DNA of 64,000 nucleotides. It comes from Agrypnia vestita. Its lineage: Eukaryota > Arthropoda > Insecta > Trichoptera > Phryganeidae. The stretch is taken from NCBI GenBank assembly GCA_016648135.1, contig JADDOH010023038.1:1-64000 (forward strand), written 5' to 3'. Below, piece after piece: positions 46,301-55,579 of the stretch. The translations under genes and the position numbers were made by a program. Below the pieces are notes generated by a model, which saw nothing but the letters and a program-made list of their open reading frames with translations, did not search any database and was not told the DNA's origin. Each line of letters opens with the position of its first letter. Position 1 is the stretch's first letter.

Positions 46301-49300
46301 TTTTCACTTAAAATGTCTCTAAATATAATAATAGTATTCTAAAAATGATAGTGGACATTTTAAACGTGTCTCAAATATTGGACATATTTACCCTGTGCAC
46401 CAATTTCCAATCCCCTACCCCTAAAGGAGGGGTTTTATTCAAAGTCATATTCTAAGAACTTTGTACTCTGTTTAGTAGACTTATTTAATGTTTAATAATT
46501 GTATTTCGCATGCATAAATAAATAAAAATACCGCTCGCACAATGAGGTCATTTCCTGTACGGTGTATATAACTTCGTTCTAAATATATTCCAAGGACTTG
46601 TATTGTAAACATTACAAGTCAAGAACCCCCATACACGTAGACACACTGCCCGCCCACAGGATACGCAGTGACGCTACGGGAGACATAATTTTCCCGCGGC
46701 AAAGCGATGATTTTCTCGGAAAAAAATGCGTCCGCGTGGGTGGGGGCATCTTCCCGTGCGTCAATGGCGGCGGTTTTGTCGTCCGCCATCCCGCATCGCG
46801 CCACCCGGCGCTGTCACGTCCGCCTTTTGACATTTCGCGCGAATCCGCCGGCGAGCAAACTGTCTCGTCCGAAAGGTTTTCATCTATCGCGCAAATGATA
46901 AATTTTCGGTTCCCGCGCCTGACGCCGGCACCACGAACTCGAGTGAAGCTTCCGCTACGCGCCGACAGATGGCTGCGGAGGGCCGGTACTCTGGCGATTG
47001 CAAGAAATAATATTAACATTCTTAGCGATTTTTAATATTTTTCTTTAACGATTTAGTATATTGCTCTTTAAAGTTTTGTTTATAATATAGTAATCTAATG
47101 ATGAGATCATTCGTAAAATATGGTTTCTTTATAATACATTGACTGTTTTGTCGAGCTTTTAAAAAGTGTCACCACGTGAAATTTAGGTGGAAACTGGGTG
47201 ATTTTTTTTACAAGGAAATGATGAATTAATTTTATTTTTTACTGGCAGTTATTAAGGTACCTACCTACATATAAAACTATCAATTACAAATATAATTTCT
47301 ATACAATTTTATTGACTTACCTACTTTTCTAAGTTTGTATTACACATACCTACTTGTTGGAGTTTCCATTTCTCGAATCTTCATAGCAAAACTGCAATAA
47401 TGAGACAATGCAACTCAGCTATGATTTAAAACAAAAACAAAAAACAAATAAGTTATAAAAAAAATTCCACGCATATTGAGGTTATACCCGCCTACAATCG
47501 GTCGCGCACGATGCTCGTCCGCTCGAATCGCATCTATAGGTACCTACTCATATATAATAGAAAGAGAGAAAGTCGCATGGAATTGGCGTAACGCTTTTTC
47601 CTTACGTTACTATTTTTACCAGTTAACTCCTACCGCAAGCTGCGTTAAGGAACTTCGTTCCAAAAAATTTTTTCTGTCTCGGATTCGGAAAGTTGGATCT
47701 CAGTCACGGCGGAGGAGCTCCACGGGAATGAATATGACGCGACCATTTTTTTTAAATTTTATTTTCGATAGTTTATATATGTAGGTACTTTTAGCCACCC
47801 ACATTACTAATATTGTACATTTTGCGTTTTTAGTTTCGCTTATTCCTCTTGTAACCCACGCGACAGCCGCGCTACTGATAGCGTCCAGTAGGTACCTACG
47901 AGCGACGCGTCTTCTGAGGAAGTGCGGATACCGTCCGAATCTCACAAGCACCACTCACGCATCTGACGTCACGCACCGACCGCAAAAATGTGATGTATAT
48001 TTATCCCGAAGATTAATTTTCCTCGAAGCGATTTAAAATGACAGACCTCGCATATACACGCGACCGAATATCCAGGGAAATTATCGCGCTTCGTTAAGAC
48101 GCTCGCCTAGTGATTCGGAGGTTCGCGTCCTTATATAACCTGAAATACGAAACGTGACCGAGTCAACCAGTCGATCCTGTAATGAGCCTCAAACTTCTAC
48201 AAGCCGCGCGTGTGCGGATGAGGCGAGAGCCGTGTCGGGGCGCGAGAGTCTGGCGCTCCGTCCTTTCCGTTCACCCCCCACTGCGTTACGCCGACTTACG
48301 ACAATTAAACAGGCTGCAGCGCGCAGTAAGCCGATTGAATGCCTCGAGTGAAAAAGCGCACAACGGATGTAATGAATAGGCACACCGCAGCGCGTAGTGT
48401 GCAACTCTTAAACGAACTGACGATGTATTTAATGACAGCATTAAAAACTTCAGACAGAAGATCTCTTTCACGGATGATGGTCAAGAAATCTGATATGAAA
48501 TTATTAAAATAAAAGCTTATTTGACTGTAACTGGTTGCGGATATTTTCAATTTCAATTATCCGCGGAGTGCGCCGACGTAACTAGTACATATTGCACACT
48601 GGCGACCTCTATCGTAGAAGAAGTGAACACTCCGCAACAAAGTGCATATAATTTACGCCCTCGGAAGCATTATCAGTCCGCCCTCTACCTCCGCGGGTAA
48701 AGGTCGTCCTCCTGATGACGTCGAACGAGAATTCAACGAAACGGCGAGAATCGTGTCTCGGAAAAACATGCGGTTCGTATAAAATATTCGCAATCAGTTA
48801 GGTACGGTTAAGTATGTCTAACGACAGTAATAAGCCTACTTGTCTAGCGATGTTCTCCTCGGACCGGCTCGACATTGATCGTCTATCCGGTGTCGAGATT
48901 AAATATTTGGTGGTTTCCGCGTCAATTATAAACAATAATACAATAATCAGCAATTTTGAAATAATCGTCCGAATGCCGACGCGATGATTCAAAGCGTCGA
49001 AGATATGGTGTTGCAATACCTGCGCTCGTTATCAATTTATCATCGACTGCCTGGCGACAAGTACCTACCAGGTATACACTAGGGATGGGCGTTGAATGGA
49101 CGGACTAGTTGAAATCAACCGTTGACGTTGCATCGACGCGTCGACGGTTTACGTTCATCGCATGGACTAGTTGAATTCGTAGACGGTGGACGGCGGACGC
49201 CGTGGTCGGTGGACGATTCGAGATTCAAGACAAAACGTCTCCGTTTATTTCTCTCTCATCTCTCGCTGTCGACTTGTAGACGCCATAGACGGCTCGACGG

Positions 49301-52300
49301 GTAATTTCATTTCAACTCTAAAGTAAATGACCATACAGTGCAGATCTGTGTACACGAACTATGACAGAGACTTGAAATTTGAATGCATGCGTAGGGCGAG
49401 ATAGGCTTAATAAACTATTATATTATTTTTTACTAGATTTGTGCGATGTGCACGTGCGACATTTCGGTGAATTCCCAATTTTGCTCTGTATAAAATAAAA
49501 CAATTCTGTTTAATTATTTTATTTTTTATTGAACTAATATTTTACTGCTTACACCTGATATTGTTGTGTATACCTACTTCTTTCTTTATTATATATAGAA
49601 AGAAGTATACAAAACAATATGTAAAAGCCTATAATGTGCGTAAACAAATAAATAATAAAATATTTCTTTTTACATATAAACACAAGTAGCTGTTTGACTT
49701 TCCCCGAAATTATATTCCTACGAACTTCTTTAAATTTTAAAAATTAACGTAATAAAAATAGCCGTCGAGCAGCGTCGCGTCGAACCGTAGACAGTTGACC
49801 ATCGTCCCGATGTTTAGATAGAACGTCCGCGACGTCCGCGTAACGAAGTTGACGCGTCAACTAGTTGATCGTCTCGTCGATGAACGGACGTAGACGGTCT
49901 CGTTTCGTCGACGGTAAATACGTCGACGACCCATCCCTAGTATACACTCTTGCCTTACAATACGCGCTGCTATCATCAGCAACTAACGATACTACCCTTA
50001 CTGTTTTTATCGTTCCCTTATTTTTTAAATTTATTTTTTTCTTTATTAGAGACACTAACAGGATAATAGGTACATGACACTCTGATAATAAACATTACAG
50101 TGAAGACGATGCCCATTATCCCAATTAAAAGTGTCTTCGGCACGCTCTAGTAACGTGTATTTTTGCAATTAATTATATTTTACATGTACATTTATGTGTA
50201 TTTTATATTTTGTGTTTGAATGTAGTGCGATTAGTATTTAATGAATGATTGATTTAATGGATCTATAGGTTCGTGTCATCGTTTAGAAAATGGATGTTGT
50301 GTATGAGTGAGTTTTTGAACGAAGATAAGGTGTCTGCAAGAATATCGGCATCAATGTTAGGGTCAGCACAATACAAATTATATGTGCGACACAACCTTGT
50401 GATGGGAGAAAAGTAACCGACATTATTAGTGTGCCGACTTATTCTGAAGAACTCCGGGTTTCTTATACGGGGTTTAACATGCAAATTTATATCAGATAGA
50501 GAGAGAGAGAATCAATAGCTCCGCTGAGAATCTTGTGTAGCACAACGAGATCGGATATTTTCAAATAAATAATAAAAAAAGTAATATTTCAAACGAATCC
50601 ACCCCCAAGAAACGCGTCTTGACAATTTGCGTCATCATCATCAATTGTAGATATTATTTTATCGTAATTTGTTTCCCGGACAAAAATGCAACACTGCCGC
50701 TCTTTGTCGAATTTTTGCAACAAAATTTTGCGGATCGCGCCTATCAATATTTTTACACTTTTCTCGGATTGTTTTCGAAAAATTTTGGGAGATCTTTAAA
50801 GTGCTCAACTGATAATGTGTTCCACTTTCTTTAATAAGATTAACTGACCAATTATCTCGCCGTTTACCAGCAGGGGTAGACAGAGAGGATAGAACGCCAC
50901 ACTATTTCCACCACACTCATGTATGCACCGGTATTCGGTTTATCTGATTATGTCAAGCCTTCGGTACATAATAGAACGAACGATATATTTTATTTTCACG
51001 AGATTCCAAGGTTTGCCAAAAAATGGCTTGCAGGATTATGTCTATCCGTAGAATATTGTGGACTATAGCTAGACCGCATTCAAAAAAATGTGCGCAAAAA
51101 AAATGTGTGTTGTTACGATGCAAAAATGAACACAAAAGAAGTTTTTCTAGTAAGTAAGTAAGCTTTTTAAATTAAAAAATATATATTCATTTGGAATATC
51201 ATATTGAGGCTTGTAATACGGGCTTGCCAGGCAACTTTCCCCCGCTTTCTTCTTACCGGATAAAGCTGGGGGATGGTCTTTTGATTGTGGTCGACCTACA
51301 GCTCTGTTGTTCTTCTTCTTCTTCTGCCCTATCTGTTCAACGGACCTCGGCTATCGTATTGACTATCATCACCTGTTTTTCTTTTTCTTTTAGTAGATCT
51401 GCTACCCAGCTATCCCTCCTCCATCTTTTCGGTGGTCTTCCCGTTAGGCGTCGTCCAGAGGGGATTTCATTCGCTTTTGTACGCGCGAGTCTATCACTGT
51501 CCATTCTGGCTACTCCATCGTGATGTTTTGCAGGTTTTCCTAATGTCTGCATTTCGGACACGATCACGTAGAGTTTTTCCAGTAACGGATCTCAGTACTT
51601 TCGTTTCAGACGTTCTCAGGAGTCCTTTGGTGCGGACTGTGTCAGCCCGTATGCGTATGTCATAATTGGTCGCACACATCTCTTGTATGTATATTTTTAT
51701 TTTTATTTTATTTTATTTTTTAATTTAAATTTTTGTTTAGGTTGATTTCCGAAGAATCCGTCTTACACGCTCAAACTATTTTCGGTCAGGAGTGATATAA
51801 TTTCTCTCTTAAACTGAGGTTGTGTCATATGAAACATGTCGATGTTGGGGTTACATGACGTGTCCTCGTTGTGCTGGTTTAGCATTCTAGGTAGAGGAGA
51901 GAAATAACCTATGTTGGTGTTGTATATCTTGACATTGCATATTTTTGTTCTTCCAGATCAAATCGTTGCCTGGAGCATCACCACTTTGCGGAGCGGATTA
52001 GCTCTACAGCAGACTGGTCGACTGTTTTCGCCGTTGCACCCTGTGTATTCTCCACCCGATTTGTGGCCCCTGTCCATGGGGCATCCCTGCCTTTCCGCGC
52101 ACCAGACAGCGAGAGCAAACGCGACAGACGCGCGCACGCCTCGGCCCAGCGCTACGGCTTAGAATGTGGACTTTCTCTAAATATTTGGCTTCTATAATTT
52201 TGGGCGGAGCTGACACGTTCGAGGAATAATGATATTCCGACTCTTCATACGCGCTGACCTGTCCGGGTCGTGAATATCAATCTCTCGAGAGCTTCTTATT

Positions 52301-53728
52301 AATTCAATAAATAACCTACTCGCAGACGCAAGATTTGTATCGCCGAATCAATAAGGAAATTGGTCACCTGTTGAATAATGATAACGTTATCTAGTTTAGT
52401 GAGGTGTATTTTTAAGAGGCACTTAAGAGATCTGTAATACGTTCATTTGTGAGTTTTAGAACATTTTTATTTAAAGACGCTTCAAAAGCGATCTACATAC
52501 TTACTTAATTAGATAATCGTCTCAATGTTAATTCAAAGTAACCAGTGCCTAATTTTCGAACACAAATGGCGTTAGCGACTAATATCTGAAACAATTTAGA
52601 TAAAATAACATACACATACAACATTCAAAAATTGCATTGAGCAAAGTGATCACTTAAGCCAGCTATTAGGGTCGTATGCCCGTGGCTGCTCTATAAAAAA
52701 GATTTCCATGCATGTTTTTCATATACCTATATGTATACATAGCCTCGTCTCTGTGAGACTTCTTTAATTTATATGGCAGCAGTTCATTATAATTATAATT
52801 ATTTCGTTGTCTGTCTATCTGTAACATCATGTAACGTCCGTAACGTTTAAAAAAAATTCTTTGATTTTAAAAAATATTTTTTTATATAAATCCCATCCCA
52901 ATACCTAATAATAATTTCTTTGACTGTCCGTGACATCCTGTAACGTCCGTAACTTAATTTTTTTAATTTTTCGCAAAATTCCCACCTCCCCCTTTACCTC
53001 ACCCTCTTCCCACGCAACATTTTCTATAAAAATCTAAACCGTTTGGCCCATCTTACCCAAATTTTGCATACTTGCACATTATGAACCGACACGCAAAAGC
53101 GAGTCATTTTTGTCATAGCCGGTTGGGAGATAAGACTGTCGCAACTCTCCCGCACCTTTGCCAGGTTACCCGGCAGCCAAAACGGCCGGCGCGAGAGAGC
53201 GCGGACATTTTGTATCGTCCGATCACGTGCCGGGATGCCGCGCGGCACATCCTACAGTATCTATGCTAGGACATGCTCTCACGTACGTCTTGTACAGTTA
53301 ATTAATAATCGGAACCGCTCGGAATGTGACAAGACAGTTTAATGGCCGATACCTGATGATTTCTTCATCTGTCGTCCTTTGAATATTTGCCGGTTCCGCG
53401 CGCCGAGAGCGTACACCTACTCGAACACATCTACCCGCGTGCTGAACATCTGTGCCTGCCACGCCTATTGCCGTAGAAGACACTGCTTTTATGCGATAAT
53501 TTAGAGCAAAGATTCTTAATTATAGTCCGAGATAGCTTTAATAATATTAGATATCGAATGTGCTCGCGTTCGCAAAATCTGGTGCGGTTCTGTATTCTTG
53601 TTTTTTAAATGGGGCAATTTTGCGAACCTTGAGAACGCCGCGGGTAACAAATATAAAGACCGACCTGTTGCCAATGTCATGGGTGGTGAGCTGGCCGGTT
53701 CAGAGGTGACTCCCGACATATCCTGCAT
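36779..53728 (-). CDS. peb: RREB1/Hindsight (pebbled) zinc-finger transcription factor
   Basis: Four coding exons on the minus strand: 53,728-53,665 (start), 42,520-38,641, 38,551-37,600 and 37,381-36,779. Junction phases agree at every intron: G|AT, CG|T, then phase 0. The product is about 1832 aa, close to the large insect Hindsight proteins. The best-conserved part is the first finger pair, [19 protein letters not shown] and [12 protein letters not shown], which matches vertebrate RREB1. About 15 C2H2 fingers are spread in pairs and singles along the protein. An acidic run ([16 protein letters not shown]) and a PMDLS motif near residue 721 followed by VLDLSKK fit CtBP corepressor recruitment. 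Hindsight controls epithelial integrity, tracheal, retinal and follicle-cell development downstream of EGFR and Notch in Drosophila (family knowledge). Upstream non-coding exons are not certain. Confidence 0.9.
37600..38551 (-). CDS. peb: hindsight exon 3: finger pair plus two single fingers
   Basis: Acceptor TTTTTTCAG, donor AAAG|GTAAAT. It encodes a basic lead ([16 protein letters not shown]), a finger pair ([38 protein letters not shown]), a single finger [20 protein letters not shown] and a further finger [19 protein letters not shown]. Acidic and Ser-rich spacers ([13 protein letters not shown]) separate them. Introns on either side are short (89 and 218 bp). Residues are about 1315-1632. 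Confidence 0.9.
38641..42520 (-). CDS. peb: hindsight exon 2: main zinc-finger and CtBP-motif exon
   Basis: This 3.9 kb exon (acceptor TTTCGTTTTTCAG, donor ACCG|GTAAGT) encodes residues about 22-1314. In order it carries fingers 1-2 (about 70-120), a finger pair LICPVCDC / [20 protein letters not shown] (about 199-250), and a single CCHC-like finger [20 protein letters not shown] (about 305). A run of three follows, [10 protein letters not shown] / [10 protein letters not shown] / [10 protein letters not shown] (about 464-544). Then come PMDLS and VLDLSKK (about 721-740), a finger [19 protein letters not shown] (about 977) and acidic C-terminal spacers. Long frames on the opposite strand here are shadows of its codon bias. 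Confidence 0.92.
43200..44040. other. AT-rich intronic interval
   Basis: No coding or repeat assignment. A minus-strand 87-codon frame (43,737-44,000) is rich in Ser, Thr and Asn and looks non-coding. Confidence 0.35.
44100..44420. repeat. GC-rich retroelement-like fragment
   Basis: The plus strand near 44,105-44,170 (GATCCTGGCGAGATTAGCAC ... ACACGGGCGAGATAGAAGGA) and a run of GCCGCCATCGCCGCG (about 44,274-44,288) stand out from AT-rich flanks. The block ends in AT-rich DNA with TATGTATAAACACG. It has the look of a LINE 3' end, but no diagnostic motif was found. Confidence 0.25.
44762..45475 (+). repeat. RTE-like dispersed repeat (degenerate)
   Basis: It starts ACTGGCTTACCCGCGCGGCT TCACACGCGTAG and ends TCACCTCTTTATACATTAGT ATAGATA. 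Both termini are familiar from repeats widespread in insect genomes (CCCGCGGCTTCGC...TTATAATATTAGTATAGAT), recalled from general knowledge rather than a search. In the middle, CGACCGACTCGCTCGG and CCGAGCGAGGAGGTCG (about 45,058-45,120) can form a strong hairpin. No coding sequence. Confidence 0.45.
45611..45905. mobile_element. Foldback MITE, family A, eroded copy
   Basis: TACAGAGTGTACCTAATAGA (45,611) is followed by CAATACTTTATAGATCGATT, GTGTCGAAAATATACAAGCA and ATATCAATAATTTTGAAGAT, parallel to the family A left arm. A hairpin centre with TTCATTCGCTTCAATACAAG appears near 45,856-45,876. The right arm has been replaced by the neighbouring foldback. Confidence 0.5.
45916..46115. mobile_element. 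Penelope-type foldback with hammerhead-like motif
   Basis: The left arm CAGGTTTGTGTTTTCTGGGG GTATTATGCCGTG is mirrored exactly, apart from one G, by the right arm ending AAACACAAACCTG. On the plus strand GGCC (46,024-46,027), CTGATG (46,028-46,033), a CCC-TGCAAT-GGG stem-loop, GAAAC (46,053-46,057), GTC (46,058-46,060) and GGCC (46,061-46,064) come in hammerhead-ribozyme order, with a T where the core wants A9. On the minus strand 45,990-45,961 reads CTGATAATGGACCCTGCAAT, then GGGATAACAC, a second, more damaged version. Such minimal hammerheads with GAAACGTC are described in Penelope-like retroelements. Activity is doubtful because core bases have changed. Confidence 0.55.
46598..47030. promoter_or_regulatory. 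GC-rich, CpG-dense intronic island
   Basis: About 400 bp with many CpG dinucleotides (TCCCGCGGCAAAGCG, CATTTCGCGCGAATCCGCCG, TACGCGCCGACAGATGGCTG) lie inside the 11 kb hindsight intron, flanked by AT-rich DNA. Overlapping frames on both strands (145 and 135 codons) reflect base composition and lack domains. It could be an alternative promoter, an insulator-like site or an old transposon. I cannot decide. Confidence 0.3.
48080..48320 (+). repeat. SINE head scrap followed by LINE tail scrap
   Basis: AAGACGCTCGCCTAGTGATT CGGAGGTTCGCGTCC (48,095-48,130) matches the tRNA-like head of SINE family 1 (TCGCCTAGTGAT...GGTTCGAGCC). Directly after it, 48,182-48,300 translates as [20 protein letters not shown] then [12 protein letters not shown], paralogous to the LINE tail at 22.7 kb (NLNNCQACMRRCMN... 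RVWRSILSAYP). Confidence 0.55.
49080..49939. mobile_element. hAT-type non-autonomous element (860 bp) with 8-bp target duplication
   Basis: It begins TAGGGATGGGCGTTGAATGG and ends GACCCATCCCTA. The sequence GTATACAC lies immediately outside both ends (49,072-49,079 and 49,940-49,947). An 8-bp duplication and TAGGGATGGG-type short inverted ends are characteristic of hAT transposons. Both subterminal regions are packed with GACG, CGTCGAC and GGACG words in either orientation (49,120-49,300 and 49,765-49,925), as expected of clustered transposase-binding sites. The AT-rich middle has no transposase frame. A perfect duplication implies a recent insertion into hindsight intron 1. Confidence 0.85.
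50263..50484 (-). pseudogene. LINE C-terminal tail
   Basis: The frame reads [20 protein letters not shown] then [20 protein letters not shown] and [11 protein letters not shown]. It follows the pattern YFSP..R....YN...ID.......FK..L seen at the end of several LINE reverse transcriptases and matches the copy at 51,755-51,945. No RT core is present. Confidence 0.65.
51300..51690 (-). pseudogene. RTE/Jockey-like LINE tail with frameshift
   Basis: Minus-strand segments read [15 protein letters not shown] and [19 protein letters not shown] then ADIRKTC. A change of frame follows, then [30 protein letters not shown] and [11 protein letters not shown]. The order RP.MTY...E.K.LR...G.TLRDR.RN..IR...GRP..RW.D is the standard LINE C-terminal module. 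A TTCTTCTTCTTCT run at about 51,310 may mark the 3' tail. Confidence 0.75.
51755..51945 (-). pseudogene. LINE C-terminal tail, second copy
   Basis: Minus strand: [20 protein letters not shown] then [16 protein letters not shown] and [13 protein letters not shown]. It aligns residue by residue with the tail at 50,263-50,484 ([32 protein letters not shown]). Confidence 0.65.
51960..52640. other. Unassigned intronic interval
   Basis: A GC-richer patch (about 52,040-52,160) has overlapping frames on both strands but no motif. AAAGACGCTTCAAAAGCG at about 52,475 resembles the GCGTCTCTTAC end of the L2-like tail at 11.46 kb. Confidence 0.3.
52640..52705 (-). repeat. Dispersed repeat, short antisense copy
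   Basis: The reverse complement reads GCTGGCTTAAGTGATCACTT then TGCTC, matching CTGGCTTAAGTGATCACTTT of the 25.6 kb copy. Only about 60 bp are recognisable. Confidence 0.4.
52815..52960. repeat. Direct repeat of CATCCTGTAACGTCCGTAAC-type units
   Basis: ATCATGTAACGTCCGTAACG (about 52,826) recurs as ATCCTGTAACGTCCGTAACT (about 52,934), about 108 bp apart. Both are preceded by GTCTGTCTATCTGTA or GACTGTCCGTGAC and followed by T/A-rich spacers. It is probably part of an old retroelement leader. Confidence 0.4.
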
Positions 53729-53785
53729 GTCTTCGGGTGCTGGCTTGCGCTTTGGCTGGTTTCCTGGTCGTCTTCAGCGCGTCAC
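53665..53785 (-). CDS. peb: hindsight start exon (5'UTR end plus 21 codons)
   Basis: Acceptor TTTTTCCAG before 53,785 and donor CAACAG|GTCGGT after 53,665. An in-frame TGA lies near the exon start, upstream of the ATG at 53,728-53,726, so translation probably starts here. It encodes [20 protein letters not shown] then T, ending with one base (G). Joined to exon 2 this gives G|AT CCT, MTLATDPAVENS, in frame. The exon is GC-rich, on the correct strand and phase, and 11 kb upstream. An acceptor before a 5'UTR portion implies at least one more upstream non-coding exon. Confidence 0.65.
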
Positions 53786-54442
53786 CTGGAAAAATGAGGA
53801 CACTGATTAGGTCGCGGGTCGCAATTCAAAGAAGTGGACCGTTAGTCGGTAAAAACAAAAGGGATCCAGGTCGGATACGCGAGATGAATTGGATGAGCAA
53901 TAAGATGATAACATAGTGAATAAAATAATTTTCCGAACACGATAATTTATCTAACCTACATGTCACCAATGTGCAAAAATGATCGCATTTAATATCGTTA
54001 TAGCATTTTAATTAAATATGAAAACATTGATGATGTTACTGGAAATCCCCAATTTATCGAAAAAATTAAATTGCTAGATAGTGATGCGGCATTATTTCTT
54101 ATCATCGATTGTTTTCCTAATTATCTTTGTTAAATTGCACGAGATTTTATAAAACTATTCAAGATTTAAATGCTTAATACTTGTAAGAAATGGTTGAAAT
54201 GACTTTGTGTCATTCAAAGCAAATTAATAAATCTAGTGTCTAGATTAGATACTTGCACTAGAGCTTATAAATCTGGTTGTCCATCTATTTAGCTACTAGT
54301 ATTTTCTAAATTGAATAAGTTATGCATGCCACTAAAGCTGCTGCCATATAAGGGTGTATTTAAGATGTAATATGGAATAATAATATCCACGAAACTAGGC
54401 GGTAAAGTCAGAATCAACAGATAAAACCTGATTAAGGTATTT

Positions 54443-54634
54443 AAGTAGCTTGTTGGTCCTGTGGTTAGGACACTGGCCTCGTGATCCAAAGGTCGCGGGT
54501 TCGAACCTCACTCCAGACTAGCAAGTTAGTCCTATTTTCATAGCACAAGCGTTTAGCTTAATTTGAAAATAGTAAGAATATTGATGTGACACGTATTCCG
54601 TGTTCACATCTCTATTTAAAAAAAAAAAAAAAAA
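54443..54634 (+). mobile_element. tRNA-derived SINE, family 1, complete copy with poly-A
   Basis: The head AGTAGCTTGTTGGTCCTGTG contains an A-box-like GTGGTTAGGACACTGG. The B box GGTTCGAACC is at 54,498-54,507. The body CAGACTAGCAAGTTAGTCCT ATTTTCATAGCAC follows, then AGTAAGAATATTGATGTGAC and a tail of 17 A residues to 54,634. The left flank AAGGTATT and right flank AAGGTGTT may be a slightly changed target duplication. RNA polymerase III drives such elements and LINE machinery moves them (family knowledge). Confidence 0.85.
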
Positions 54635-54639
54635 GTAAG

Positions 54640-55140
54640 GTGTTGAAAGTAGAAGTCAAGACAAAAATAGAGAGAAATGAAAACCGTCACAGAATGACCG
54701 TAAGAAAGAAAATCAGGTCTGGGAAATGTGCGAAATAGAAAATATTTAAGCTGGGGAGAGTAATGGAAACGATATTGGCTTGCCACGTGAAAGAATGGCA
54801 GGTTAGATGGTGCTATGGCGCTACAAGACTCATCAGAGGACATCTTCCCACAAAAATAAGCATCTAAAAGATAGAAGTCAAAAGAAGATAGTCAGAACAA
54901 GATAATGTAGAGTTTAAAAGAAGAAAAATGAGAATTATATAATATATTTTATGAGTTAGCGTTATAATAAATTAAACCATTATTGAAGAATTTTAGCATT
55001 TTATTGCTGTTGATGTTCAGGATGTTGTATGCAACGTCGCATCGACGCCGCGCATTTCAGAGATTTCAAATAAGACAAACACCTTGAACTATCTTACATT
55101 ACTCCACATTAAACAAACAAACAAGCAACGACATCGCATC
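54640..55140. other. Unassigned purine-rich interval
   Basis: Purine-rich DNA with many GAAAG and AAGTA words. No coding or repeat assignment. Confidence 0.35.
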
Positions 55141-55229
55141 ACTCTGTAATCAATCGAGGATGTTGATTTCCGTCTCTGTAATAATGATCGGTCGATCGCT
55201 CAGAGACCAGCTCGATCCTGTGCGAGAGA

Positions 55230-55500
55230 TTCTAATGAAAGTTTGGGGAGTGGAAAATAGCCGCAGGGTACTGAAGAGGTTTGAGATGTGGTGTTGGATA
55301 AGAGAAGCCTGTAGAAGCTTGTTGTGGTGAAGAGGAAGATCCCCACTCGTTGGACCGACCATGTGGAAAAAGCAGCAGACTCTGGTGACTGCGCTAAGAT
55401 CTGCGGGATGCTGGGAATGGAGGAGATTGATCATGGGGGTCTTGAAGATCATGATCCTCAGCCATGAGGCAACGGCTTGGATGACGATGATGATTGAAGA
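55230..55500 (+). pseudogene. RTE-like LINE tail
   Basis: Reads ENSRRVLKRFEMWCWIREAC then, after a stop and frame change, WTDHVEKAADSGDCAKICGM and ATAWMTMMIEEE. FEMWC.R is a signature of the post-RT region of RTE and related LINEs, and the GATGACGATGATGATTGAAG run (about 55,481-55,500) fits an ATG-rich 3' end. Confidence 0.6.
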
Positions 55501-55579
55501 GGAAGTAGACACATTTAAACACAATCTGAGGAATCATTACTGTCATAATCATCGTGCTGTTTCGATGCGTTGAAGATCT

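Larger units (their letters stand above)
42521..53664 (-). other. hindsight intron 1 (11.1 kb)
   Basis: Bounded by donor ACAG|GTCGGT at 53,664 and acceptor TTTTTCAG at 42,521. The donor is weaker than consensus. It contains an RTE-like repeat, a family A MITE, a Penelope-type foldback, a hAT-type element and LINE tails. It also has GC-rich patches at 42.8-43.15 and 46.6-47.0 kb that match no repeat here and might hold regulatory sequence. Confidence 0.6.

Noticed and set aside
46598..47035. Overlapping 145- and 135-codon frames on opposite strands
   Set aside because: Both arise from high GC content, lack domains and have no supporting splice or start context.
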